Shown piece by piece: positions 1-8,730 of a stretch of 64,000 nt of DNA. This DNA comes from Mariaggregatimicrobium sp964498785. Its GTDB lineage: Bacteria; Zhuqueibacterota; Zhuqueibacteria; Thermofontimicrobiales; Thiofontviventaceae. Position 1 is the stretch's first letter; each line of letters opens with the position of its first letter. The stretch covers positions 54,374-118,373 of the forward strand of contig CAZCJL010000007.1 in the NCBI GenBank assembly GCA_964498785.1, given 5' to 3'. Under the pieces are notes generated by a model. That model was not told the DNA's origin. It saw only the letters and a program-made list of their open reading frames with translations, and searched no databases. The position numbers and the translations under genes are program-made.

Positions 1-569
1 ATAAAACAGAGTTGCTCGATTTTATCCGTAATTTTGTTATCAACTCCGAACCAGGACTTCGCCATGAACAATGTCGTATTTTATCAACGAAAAAATATTT
101 AAGAAACTGGAATGTTATCGGTCCGTTTGCGAATGAAAATGACGCCGGATTGAGTACCCGTTACGCCCCGGAAAATCAAATAGACCTCAATGAATCTTAC
201 ATCGATAAAACAGGGCGCACGATTCAATGGCAGCAGCTAACCGGTGAAAAAAGCGGATATATCGATCTGAAACAAATTACGGACAATACAAATAATTCTG
301 TTGCTTATGCTTATGTTAATATCGATTGTCCTGAAAAATTTAGTACCGTATTGTTTTTCGGTAGTGACGATGGATCTGCTATTTGGCATAACGGGCGGGA
401 GATCTACCGGAAATTTATCCGGCGCAGCTCAAATCCGTATGATGAGATTATCCCTATTGAACTGAATAAAGGAGAAAATAATTTTCTTGTGAAAGTTGAA
501 AACGGAAGCGGAAGCTGGGGATTTTATTTAGAGATTTTTGATCCGCTGAATAAAGTGTTCAGTAAATAA
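1..569 (+). CDS. C-terminal part of an exported PHP-family-associated protein (5' end outside window)
   Basis: The reading frame is open from base 3 and in phase with no stop until TAA at 567-569, so the gene begins upstream of the window; the TTG at 12 is not a credible start. The translated piece aligns along its whole length with the last ~190 residues of the next gene (704-3031), including a shared K-T-E-L entry and a G-S-D-D-G-x-x-I-W-H-N-G core typical of PA14/galactose-binding-like beta-sandwich modules. The two are therefore tandem paralogues, and the missing upstream part very likely carries a PHP metallohydrolase domain. I infer a surface or periplasmic role from the paralogue's signal peptide. 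The function of the C-terminal module is not known; a ligand- or carbohydrate-binding role is only a guess. Confidence 0.75.
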   Translation, partial: KTELLDFIRNFVINSEPGLRHEQCRILSTKKYLRNWNVIGPFANENDAGLSTRYAPENQIDLNESYIDKTGRTIQWQQLTGEKSGYIDLKQITDNTNNSVAYAYVNIDCPEKFSTVLFFGSDDGSAIWHNGREIYRKFIRRSSNPYDEIIPIELNKGENNFLVKVENGSGSWGFYLEIFDPLNKVFSK

Positions 570-617
570 AGTCTGACAGAAAATCTGATTATCTTCTTTT
601 AGCGATTATTAAAGACC

Positions 618-650
618 AGATTTCCGAAGTCTCAAAGACTTCGGAAATCT
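618..650. repeat. Perfect palindrome (15-bp arms, 3-nt loop), family B
   Basis: Arms 618-632 and 636-650 are perfect reverse complements around the loop CAA. Related palindromes occur at 35860-35892, 53697-53723 and 63607-63627. It lies between two tandem paralogues and has no U-tract on the plus strand, so it is a dispersed palindromic unit that may stabilise or terminate transcripts rather than a classic terminator. Confidence 0.75.
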
Positions 651-703
651 CAAGATCAAACTAGCGAAAAATTTTATGTTTTCATTTTTAAGCGGAGATA
701 CTA

Positions 704-3031
704 ATGAAATTAAAAAAAATCACCGTTCTTTTTTCAATATTTGCAATTTTGCTTTCACACTCATTTTGCAGCCGAACTCAAACCGGAACAGCACAGCTAA
801 AGTTCATCATTCTGGATGAGGAAAGGCAACAGTCCATTCCGGCAAAGCTTGTTTTTGTTAAAGGAAAAGATGACAAATTTAATCTGAATATTCCCGAAAC
901 CTATGGCCTGGCGCCGGAAAATAATGGATTTTTCACAGCATTTGGAAAAGGACAGGTTGAAGTCCCCGCGGGTAACTATACAATATATGCATCCCGCGGT
1001 ATGGAATATTCCATTGAAAAGAAATCTGTCAATCTTGAAAAAGATGCCGTTGTGGAACAGCAATGGACGATTAAACGGGAAATCGATCCGGCGGGATATA
1101 TTGGCGCTGATTTGCACATGCACACCACAAATAGTGATGGTCATTGTTCGGAAGAAGAACGGGTAACAGCACTCATTGGTGAGGGCGTTGAATTTGCCGT
1201 GGCCTCTGATCATAACTATGTCACCGATTATCAGGCAGCAGAAGACAATCTTGGCGTGAGCGATTTGATTACCACCTGTCCCGGGAATGAAGTGAGCACT
1301 CCGGCCGGGCATTTTAATATGTTTCCGCTTCCGCCCGGAACTGCTCCCTGGGATCATAAGGTTACGGACGGACATGTCATCATGGCGTATCGGGAGGGTC
1401 TGCCAGGTACGGTGATCAATCAGGTGAATCATCCGCGCTGGGGAGGACTTGATTATTTCGGCTATCTGGACCTGCTTCAAATAACCAGTGAAAGCACAAA
1501 TCCAAAATTTTCCTTCAATTTTGAAGCAATGGAAATCATGAATGAAACCATTGGCTGGGGATTGTTAACCGGTCCCGGTAATAAAATTTCCGTTTGGGAT
1601 GAATGGTTCAACTTCTTAAACAAGGGCTTTCGGGTAACCGGCACCGGGAATAGCGATAGCCATGTTCTGTTGTCGATGCCGGCGGGCTGGCCCCGAAATT
1701 ACATTGCCAGCTCCACCGAAAATCCGGGTGAACTGGATACATACACGCTTACAGAAAACATTATTCAGCACAGAGTTTCCGTGTCGAGAGGCGTCTTTGT
1801 CAACATGATCGTGAACGATAAATGGCCGATCGGTGCTGATGTCGTTGATACAGACGACAATGTCAATATCCGTATCGATCTGTTGGCGCCGTCATGGGTC
1901 AACGTCGATAAAGTGACGCTTTACGGAAATGCACGTGAAATCTGGTCAGAGGAAATTGATGCGATAGATGAGCCGCTAAACTACCAGAAAAAAATTACGC
2001 TCAGTCCAATGGTCGACACGTGGTATGTGGTGAAGGCAGAAGGAAGCAAATCATTGTGGCCGGTCATCCCGGATCAGAAAGGAATACCAGTCACGCCGGT
2101 CGGCTTTACAAATCCGATCTGGGTAGATATCGACGGCGCAGGCTTTGAGACAGAGAGAGACAGAGCAACGCAATTTATTGAAAAGTATCAGGATAATCCG
2201 GAAGATTTCAAGACTGCCGTTACAGATGCGGACTGGTGGCTGCAACGGCAAATATTGGCGCTGTTGGAAAAGGACAGCGATTTGGAATGGATCATGATTC
2301 GTGACTTTTTAAAATCAGATAAAGAAATGGCGCGCAAGTATGCCTACAAGCGTTTTGATGAAAAAGCGGATGAAGATAATATTCCACTGTTAAAGTCAGT
2401 TAGCGCCAAACTAACTGATGAAAAAGAACAGGCATTATTGAATACCTACATCGCAAAATTGGGCCACAAAACAGAGCTAATGGATTTCATGTTCAATCGG
2501 ATCATTGATTCCGAACCGGTGTTACGCAGCGAGCAATGTAAAATTTTGTCCATGGAGCAGTATCCGAATGACTGGCATCTCGTCGCGCCGTTTGTGGCTG
2601 AAGGCGACAGCGGGTTAAATGTACCGTTTGCGCCGGAATCAAAAGTTGATTTTAACGAATCATACACTGGCAAGGATGGGGTGAAATTAACCTGGCAACC
2701 GTTAACTGCCGAGGCAGATGGCTTTGTCGATTTTACCAAAATTACAGATGATGTCAATAACTCGTTGGGCTATGCGTATGGTACCATTCAGAGCCCGGAA
2801 GAATTTAAAACAGTGCTGTTTTTTGGCAGTGATGATGGGGCAGTGATTTGGCACAACGGAGTAGAAATGTATCGCAAATTAGTTCGCCGCGGGGCGCACG
2901 AATATGAAGAGTGTCTGCCCATTACGCTGGTAAAGGGTGAAAACACATTTCTCGTGAAAGTGGATAACAGAAGAGGCACCTGGGATTTCCATTTTCAATT
3001 GTTTGATCCGGTTGGAAAGTTGTCCCAATAA
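704..3031 (+). CDS. Exported PHP-domain metallohydrolase (CehA/McbA-like) with C-terminal PA14-like module
   Basis: The N-terminus is a hydrophobic signal peptide ending near Cys22; the lipobox is imperfect, so lipoprotein status is uncertain. Residues ~30-120 look like an all-beta N-terminal module. The PHP domain follows, with the metal-binding H138-M-H140 motif and D169-H170-N171, and continues to about residue 400. After a linker and a helical segment (~480-590), the last ~190 residues repeat the module seen in the preceding partial gene. PHP proteins of this class hydrolyse phosphoesters or related bonds with a two- or three-metal centre; the substrate here is unknown. The start is supported by GGAGA at 694-698. 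A 33-nt gap leads to the M23-like gene, suggesting an operon. Confidence 0.8.
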   Translation: MKLKKITVLFSIFAILLSHSFCSRTQTGTAQLKFIILDEERQQSIPAKLVFVKGKDDKFNLNIPETYGLAPENNGFFTAFGKGQVEVPAGNYTIYASRGMEYSIEKKSVNLEKDAVVEQQWTIKREIDPAGYIGADLHMHTTNSDGHCSEEERVTALIGEGVEFAVASDHNYVTDYQAAEDNLGVSDLITTCPGNEVSTPAGHFNMFPLPPGTAPWDHKVTDGHVIMAYREGLPGTVINQVNHPRWGGLDYFGYLDLLQITSESTNPKFSFNFEAMEIMNETIGWGLLTGPGNKISVWDEWFNFLNKGFRVTGTGNSDSHVLLSMPAGWPRNYIASSTENPGELDTYTLTENIIQHRVSVSRGVFVNMIVNDKWPIGADVVDTDDNVNIRIDLLAPSWVNVDKVTLYGNAREIWSEEIDAIDEPLNYQKKITLSPMVDTWYVVKAEGSKSLWPVIPDQKGIPVTPVGFTNPIWVDIDGAGFETERDRATQFIEKYQDNPEDFKTAVTDADWWLQRQILALLEKDSDLEWIMIRDFLKSDKEMARKYAYKRFDEKADEDNIPLLKSVSAKLTDEKEQALLNTYIAKLGHKTELMDFMFNRIIDSEPVLRSEQCKILSMEQYPNDWHLVAPFVAEGDSGLNVPFAPESKVDFNESYTGKDGVKLTWQPLTAEADGFVDFTKITDDVNNSLGYAYGTIQSPEEFKTVLFFGSDDGAVIWHNGVEMYRKLVRRGAHEYEECLPITLVKGENTFLVKVDNRRGTWDFHFQLFDPVGKLSQ

Positions 3032-3064
3032 AAGGGGAGTATACTTTCTTATGGAGAGTAGATC

Positions 3065-4450
3065 ATGTTAAAATTTGTAAGGATTGTATTTACATTCATA
3101 ATGGGATTTACAACAATCGCATTTGGAAATTTCCCGACATACATCGAACTGAACGTTGGTGAATCGGTGCAGGTGGGGGATTATCCTGAGATCACACTAA
3201 TTTCCCAAAAAGTGATGTTTTACGATTCAACCTATCACCGGATCGGGGCTTCGGAGGTCGAGTTACAAGCCGGTGATAAGCGAGTCGTCATCCCGATGGG
3301 ATATGAAAATTCTGATGTGATCGTGAATGGTGTTCGCATCGGTGCAGAATTGATTTCTGATTATGAACGTGATTTTACCAACGATCGGTTTCATCTGGAA
3401 AAAGATGCGCGAATACGAATATCGAAAGCAGGCGAACCGCTGATGCCAGAAGACAGTTATGTTTATCCGCTGTACACGCCGTGGAACAGCGGCTTTCGCA
3501 CGCAGGGCTGGCTGACGGTCTGCATCAATGTTGATGTAATGGAGGGGATCGCGGAAAATAAAGCTGCGCGCTATCACGACGGCTGGGATTTCGGAACGTG
3601 GGAAGGACAACTGGTGCGCTCGGTGTGCCGGGGAACCGTGGTTTCGCCGGATGCTTACCCGGAATTTATCGAAAAGAATTTGCTGTATAATAAAAATGAC
3701 GCGCCCATCGGAACGAATTGTTTTCTGGTGAAAGATCCTGAGCAGCCAGTGCTCTATTATTATACTCACATGAGCGGACTGACAAGGGATTTTAAACGCG
3801 GCGAGATCATTGAAAAAGGGGAGCCGTTGGGATATGCCAGCAATCGGGGGAGCTCCGGCGGCTGGTTCCATTTGCATTTCAGCATCATCCATCTGGAGAA
3901 GAAAGTGCATGTCAATCCGTTCCCGTTCCTGAAAGAATGGTATGTAAAATCACTGCCGCAGTACCGGGATTTTTTAACTGATTTCGATGTATTTTACAAG
4001 CCGGATAATTCGATTGACAGGGCTCAATTTGAGAACGATGTGGTTTTAGGCAAAATTGAACCAACGCACAAATTCAGGAATTCGTTGCCGGGCATCGTTC
4101 ACGTCCGGGAAGCGGTGGCAGAAGCGCCATTTTCCGGGTTGAATCACGTCGTTGTTGATCAATTTGCGATATTGAAAGGAGCGTTTGAATGCGAGAATGA
4201 TATGCCGGGCGAGCTCTGGTTTGGGCATACCGGAAAAGCACGTCTTTATTTGAATGGTGAATTGATTTATGATGATGAGAATAAGAATCCGTATCACCGT
4301 AAAATGCAGCCGTTTCAGTGGGATTCACAGATGAAGCAGGTGGATTTTAGAAAAGGAATAAATGAAGTTATCATTGCTATTGAACAGACGAATCCCTTCT
4401 GGTCGTTTTCCATTCGACCACGGAGCAGGTTGGGGATTCCAATGAATTGA
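3065..4450 (+). CDS. Exported M23-like (LytM-fold) metallopeptidase with C-terminal beta-sandwich
   Basis: A signal peptide covers about residues 1-21. The central region carries the paired zinc motifs of M23/lysostaphin-like peptidases: H171-x-x-x-D175 and, after a Y-Y-T-H-M segment, H269-L-H271. The spacing and the G-E-x-I-x-K-G stretch between them fit the LytM fold. M23 enzymes usually cut peptidoglycan cross-bridges or act as regulators of amidases. Residues ~350-461 form a further module with a L-Y-L-N-G-E-L strand, similar in style to the C-termini of the neighbouring PHP proteins. GGAGAG at 3053-3058 fixes the start. The context of degradative exported enzymes leaves open that this domain acts on another polymer or is a non-peptidase relative. 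Confidence 0.7.
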   Translation: MLKFVRIVFTFIMGFTTIAFGNFPTYIELNVGESVQVGDYPEITLISQKVMFYDSTYHRIGASEVELQAGDKRVVIPMGYENSDVIVNGVRIGAELISDYERDFTNDRFHLEKDARIRISKAGEPLMPEDSYVYPLYTPWNSGFRTQGWLTVCINVDVMEGIAENKAARYHDGWDFGTWEGQLVRSVCRGTVVSPDAYPEFIEKNLLYNKNDAPIGTNCFLVKDPEQPVLYYYTHMSGLTRDFKRGEIIEKGEPLGYASNRGSSGGWFHLHFSIIHLEKKVHVNPFPFLKEWYVKSLPQYRDFLTDFDVFYKPDNSIDRAQFENDVVLGKIEPTHKFRNSLPGIVHVREAVAEAPFSGLNHVVVDQFAILKGAFECENDMPGELWFGHTGKARLYLNGELIYDDENKNPYHRKMQPFQWDSQMKQVDFRKGINEVIIAIEQTNPFWSFSIRPRSRLGIPMN

Positions 4451-4458
4451 TAATTCGG

Positions 4459-4585
4459 AACCACAGATGATGCAGATTTCGCAGATGTAAAACCTCTGTA
4501 ATCCGTGGAATTTGTGGTAAGGCTTTATTTTTTAAGAACTGATTACTTAACAGCAAATTCAGACTATTCGTTTTAGAAATTTAGG
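4459..4585. repeat. Composite dispersed repeat, copy 1
   Basis: The left part (4459-4520) is an imperfect inverted repeat made of CCACAGAT / GCAGATTTCGCAGAT-type words. The right part (4548-4585) is a 38-bp block that recurs at 40611-40648 with one mismatch. A more diverged version lies at 60558-60686. The element ends 39 bp before the start codon of the symporter gene, so it may carry regulatory or transcript-stability signals. Confidence 0.7.
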
Positions 4586-4624
4586 ATTTAAACAATCACT
4601 TAATTGCTAACAAGGGAAGAGCTT

Positions 4625-6736
4625 ATGTATATTCTCGGACTTCACATTTTTGATGCGATATTGATACTGATCTATTTTATTGCGTTAATACTCATCGGCG
4701 TGGTTGTTTCTTACCGCATAAAAAATCAGGAAGATTTTTTAATGGGTGGCCGGAAAATAGGAACGCTGTTACAGACATTCATGAATTTTGGCATGGCGAC
4801 CGGCTCCGATGTCCCGGTGGGCGCGTCCCGCGAGACATTTCGGATGGGCATGGCCGGAATTTGGGTGCACTTGTTCACATTATTCGCGACGCCGTTTTAC
4901 TGGTTTACAACGGTCTGGCAGCGTCGACTGCGGATTGATTCCATGGGAGAAATATTTCGCCTGCGTTACGAAAGCCGCGGGCTGGAATCATTGTATGCCG
5001 GCATCGGTATTTTTTATTTGATCGCCAATATCAGCCTCGCATCGATTACGCTGCAAAAAACAGTACAAATCGTAATGCCCAAACAGGAACATCAGCTTTC
5101 TGTGGAAGAAAAAGAATGGCTGAGTAATTTTGACCGCATGAACACATTGGAAGCAACCATTTTGCAGCGAGAATTAACCACTGATGAGCAACAGGAATAC
5201 GAAATGTTGCAGGCATTAAAGACCCAGGGCAAGGTGCGATCCAGTGTTTCAGTCGTGAATCCGACGATCTTCTTATTGGCATTATCGATTATCCTGATTT
5301 TTTATACAGTGGCTGGCGGAATTTTAGCCGCCGCAATTACAGACGCTTTTCAGGGCTTGCTGTTAATCGTCCTCTCGTTGTTATTATTGCCATTCGGTCT
5401 TGTAAAAATCGGTGGTTTTTCCGGTTTACATGCTGCTGTGCCGGAATCATTTTTCAATTTATTCGGTACTCTGGCAACCAGCGAATATCCCTGGTATTAT
5501 GTCGCGGCGTTAGCCTGCGTCGGACTGATCGTGTTTGAATCCGCGCCGCAAAATCCGCAGGTGATGGGCAGCGCCAAAGACGAAGAAGCATCGCGGCTGG
5601 GACGAATTAATGGCAATATGATGAAACGGCTTACCATTATATTGTGGGGATTTACCGGTCTAATTGGTTTCGCTCTGTATCAGAACAGTATTTCCGATCC
5701 TGATATGATCTGGGGTTATATGTCCCGACAACTGCTTGGCCCAGGTCTGATCGGCCTGATGATCATCTGCCTGCTGGCTGCACTGCAATCCACGGCATCG
5801 GCGCTGCTGGTTTCTGCCAGTGCACTGTTTACGAAAACAATTTATGAGCCCCTGTTCCCGAAAAGTACGGAACAGAAGAGAATCATGGTCAGCCGAATTA
5901 CATCGGTCACAGTGTTATTGATTTCCATTTTGATTACATTGTATTTTCAGGATTTTTTGCTCGTATTCAAATTCATGCTTTCCATCGGACTGGTTTTCGG
6001 GCCGCCTTTCTGGATTGCGATTATCTGGCGCAAGGCAACGCCAAAAGCTGTGTGGACATCGATTGTTTATGGCGCGGTTTTTACGGTGTTGCTCGGTAAT
6101 TTTGGGACGGATATTAAGCCGTTCTCCAAATCAGCGTACTTTACTCAAATGACCACCGAACGTAGCGTTATGGTGAAGGGTGGTGCGACAGAGGACGATG
6201 TTCAGCGGGGCGATGCTGAGCAGGTCGGACAGGTCATTGAAAAGGAAGTTAAAATTGAGCCGCGGGGAATTTTCTTTGAAAATATCGTCCGGCAGCAAGC
6301 GAACGATCCACAATCTCCGCTGATTGGAAAAGGACGTTTCAGAGTAAGTCTCCTTTTTCCGGCGATACTGGGAATCGATCTCCGAAATTTTGGTATCGGT
6401 GATCTGAATGCACTGGGATTTTATCTGGATATCGCAATACCGTTTCTGATTATCATTCTAATTTCATTTTTCACCAAAAAGAACAACAAAGAAGCTCTGG
6501 ATCAATTTTACGGACGGATGCACACGCCGGCGCTCGGCGCTCCTGAAAATGACGCACGGGAAATGGAGTTAACGCGTCAAAATCCAACGCGCTTTAAACA
6601 AAATAAAATATTCCCAAACAGCAGTGTCGAATTATTGAAACCTACCCGGCGCGACATCGTTGGTTTCCTCACGATTTGGGGAGTGGTGATTTTGGTGATT
6701 CTATTTTTGTATGGTTTGACAAAATTGGGGAGTTAG
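4625..6736 (+). CDS. Sodium:solute symporter (SSS family), long form
   Basis: Integral membrane protein with about 13 predicted hydrophobic segments. The first ends in a Y-R-I-K-N-Q-E-D-F-L-M-G-G-R-K motif diagnostic of the SSS family (SGLT/PutP type). It contains two hydrophilic insertions: a charged helical stretch near residues 155-205 and another near 505-560, which makes it longer than the ~500-residue family norm. An in-frame TTG at 4604 is possible, but ATG at 4625 is preferred because AGGGA at 4613-4617 is well placed as a ribosome-binding site. It probably imports the sugar, sugar acid or small product released by the exported hydrolases around it; the substrate is not deducible. A second, unrelated-in-detail SSS gene is at 18430. 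Confidence 0.88.
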   Translation: MYILGLHIFDAILILIYFIALILIGVVVSYRIKNQEDFLMGGRKIGTLLQTFMNFGMATGSDVPVGASRETFRMGMAGIWVHLFTLFATPFYWFTTVWQRRLRIDSMGEIFRLRYESRGLESLYAGIGIFYLIANISLASITLQKTVQIVMPKQEHQLSVEEKEWLSNFDRMNTLEATILQRELTTDEQQEYEMLQALKTQGKVRSSVSVVNPTIFLLALSIILIFYTVAGGILAAAITDAFQGLLLIVLSLLLLPFGLVKIGGFSGLHAAVPESFFNLFGTLATSEYPWYYVAALACVGLIVFESAPQNPQVMGSAKDEEASRLGRINGNMMKRLTIILWGFTGLIGFALYQNSISDPDMIWGYMSRQLLGPGLIGLMIICLLAALQSTASALLVSASALFTKTIYEPLFPKSTEQKRIMVSRITSVTVLLISILITLYFQDFLLVFKFMLSIGLVFGPPFWIAIIWRKATPKAVWTSIVYGAVFTVLLGNFGTDIKPFSKSAYFTQMTTERSVMVKGGATEDDVQRGDAEQVGQVIEKEVKIEPRGIFFENIVRQQANDPQSPLIGKGRFRVSLLFPAILGIDLRNFGIGDLNALGFYLDIAIPFLIIILISFFTKKNNKEALDQFYGRMHTPALGAPENDAREMELTRQNPTRFKQNKIFPNSSVELLKPTRRDIVGFLTIWGVVILVILFLYGLTKLGS

Positions 6737-6751
6737 TGTGAGAAATCATTA

Positions 6752-6780
6752 AACCACGAAGGTCACGAAAAACACGAAGA
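6752..6780. repeat. CCACGAAGG-type word repeat
   Basis: AACCACGAAGGTCACGAAAA-type periodic words directly after the symporter gene. The same words recur at 19911-19934 and, in variant form, at 4459, 32905, 40523, 50191, 55874 and 60558. Confidence 0.55.
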
Positions 6781-6841
6781 AATGATTTTTTATTTTAAAA
6801 AAATATGAAGACTTATAGCTTTGTAACTAAACTAGGAAATT

Positions 6842-6880
6842 CCCCCTTTGAAGGGGGACGATTTTGCCGCTGGCAAAATC
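6842..6880. repeat. Double-hairpin dispersed element
   Basis: Two adjacent perfect hairpins: CCCCCTT/AAGGGGG (6842-6848 and 6851-6857) and a 9-bp stem with a GCT loop (6860-6868 and 6872-6880). They lie between the symporter and GH2 genes. There is no U-tract, so this looks like a REP-like unit more than a terminator. Confidence 0.6.
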
Positions 6881-6954
6881 AGGGGGATGTCAGCGCAGGC
6901 TGAGGTGTAAGAAACGACTTTAACTATATAATAGGAAGAAGAAAGGCAGCAATC

Positions 6955-8730
6955 ATGAAAATTTCACCGCTTATTATTAATGTTGATAATAGAAAATTAT
7001 TTAGTTTGAACGGAAAATGGCAGACAATTGTGGATTTGTATGACACCGGCTATTATGATTCACATAAAGCCATCGAAAAAAATGGATTCTTTAAGAATGA
7101 AAAACCGAAAGATAAAAGCGACCGCATCGAATATGAATTTTTAGCCGCGAATAATTTGCTGGTTCCCGGTGATTGGAATACGCAGCGGGAAAAATTATAT
7201 TATTATGAAAGCACGGTCTGGTACAAAAAGGATTTTGATTACAAATTGCCCAAAGACCGCCGGTTGTTTGTCTATTTTGGCGCGGCAAATTATATCACAA
7301 ATGTATACTGCAACGGAGAAAAACTGGGTGATCACGAAGGCGGTTACACGCCGTTTAATTTCGAGATCACTGATCTGGTTCAGGAAAAAGATAATTTTGT
7401 GGTCGCACGGGTAAACTCTGCGCGCAGCAATGAAGCCGTGCCTATGTGGATGACGGACTGGTTCAATTACGGCGGTATCACACGTCGCGTTATGTTGATT
7501 GATGTGCCAGCGACTTTCATTCATGATTATTTTATCCAGCTTGAAAAGGGTTCGTTCAATAAAATATCTGGCTGGATTCAGTTGGATGGTAAACAGGCAC
7601 AGCAAAAAGTAACTGTTAAAATTCCTGAAGCCGGGGTGCAGAAAACAGTCAAGACAGATGCGGATGGTTATGCAAAGATAGAACTGACTGCCGACTTTGA
7701 CCTGTGGAGTCCGGAAAATCCCAAATTATACGATGTGATTATTTCCGCTGAAACCGATGAGCTGAAAGATCAAATCGGTTTTCGCTCCATCGAGACAAAA
7801 GGGCAGGATATTTTACTGAACGGAAAATCCATTTTTCTGCGTGGCATTTCCATTCACGAAGAAAGCCCGTTTCCGCAAATGGGACGCGCCAGCCGTAAAG
7901 ATGAGGCGGAAATTTTATTGGGCTGGGCAAAAGAATTGAATTGCAATTTTGTACGATTGGCGCATTACACACATAATGAATTCATGACCCGGACTGCGGA
8001 TCGTCTCGGGTTGCTGGTGTGGGCTGAGATTCCTGTTTACTGGAATATCGAATGGAAAAATCCGGGGACATTAGCCACCGCACGAAATCAATTAAAAGAA
8101 ATGATCCATCGCGATAAAAACAAGGCGTCCATTATTTTGTGGTCCGTGTCCAATGAAACGCCGGTGAGCTTAAAGGAGCGGGATGATTTCTTGCAGGAGC
8201 TTGTAAAAATCACCAGAAAAATTGATCCGACACGGCTTGCAACTGCTGCTTTGCATACAGGGCATCCCACTGTTTTTACCACGACCCAGACTAAATTCAA
8301 AATGGAAGATACAATGGGCCAGCATCTGGATGTGGTGGCGTTCAATCGTTACATCGGCTGGTATGATGCGTTACCGGATCACTGCGATAAGGTCGGGTTT
8401 GATACAATTTACCCGGACAAACCGCATATTGTCAGTGAATTCGGCGCCGGCGGATTGGCCGGACATCATGGCGATAAGATAACCCGCTGGACCGAGGAAT
8501 TCCAGGAATATTCATATCAAAAACAGGTGGCGATGTATAACAGAATTCCGTTTCTGCGCGGAGCGTCACCCTGGATTTTGAAAGATTTTCGAACACCGAA
8601 AAGAATGTTGCCGGGAATTCAGGATGACTGGAATCTGAAAGGTGTGGTTTCGTATCACGGTGAAAAGAAGAAGGCGTTCTATATATTACAGAAGTTTTAT
8701 GAAGAAATAAAGAAAAAGTATGAGGATTGA
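6955..8730 (+). CDS. Glycoside hydrolase family 2 enzyme, cytoplasmic
   Basis: All three GH2 modules can be seen: an N-terminal jelly-roll (~10-190, with the Y-Y-E-S-T-V-W-Y motif), an immunoglobulin-like middle (~190-280) and a TIM barrel. The acid/base is E401 in W-S-V-S-N-E and the nucleophile is E495 in V-S-E-F-G-A-G-G. The layout is closest to the beta-glucuronidase / short beta-galactosidase branch. There is no signal peptide, so it should act on imported oligosaccharides or aglycone conjugates. It is 591 residues, normal for beta-glucuronidases. Its last codons overlap the start of the next gene by 11 bp, implying translational coupling. The exact sugar specificity (glucuronide, galactoside, mannoside) is unresolved. 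Confidence 0.88.
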   Translation: MKISPLIINVDNRKLFSLNGKWQTIVDLYDTGYYDSHKAIEKNGFFKNEKPKDKSDRIEYEFLAANNLLVPGDWNTQREKLYYYESTVWYKKDFDYKLPKDRRLFVYFGAANYITNVYCNGEKLGDHEGGYTPFNFEITDLVQEKDNFVVARVNSARSNEAVPMWMTDWFNYGGITRRVMLIDVPATFIHDYFIQLEKGSFNKISGWIQLDGKQAQQKVTVKIPEAGVQKTVKTDADGYAKIELTADFDLWSPENPKLYDVIISAETDELKDQIGFRSIETKGQDILLNGKSIFLRGISIHEESPFPQMGRASRKDEAEILLGWAKELNCNFVRLAHYTHNEFMTRTADRLGLLVWAEIPVYWNIEWKNPGTLATARNQLKEMIHRDKNKASIILWSVSNETPVSLKERDDFLQELVKITRKIDPTRLATAALHTGHPTVFTTTQTKFKMEDTMGQHLDVVAFNRYIGWYDALPDHCDKVGFDTIYPDKPHIVSEFGAGGLAGHHGDKITRWTEEFQEYSYQKQVAMYNRIPFLRGASPWILKDFRTPKRMLPGIQDDWNLKGVVSYHGEKKKAFYILQKFYEEIKKKYED

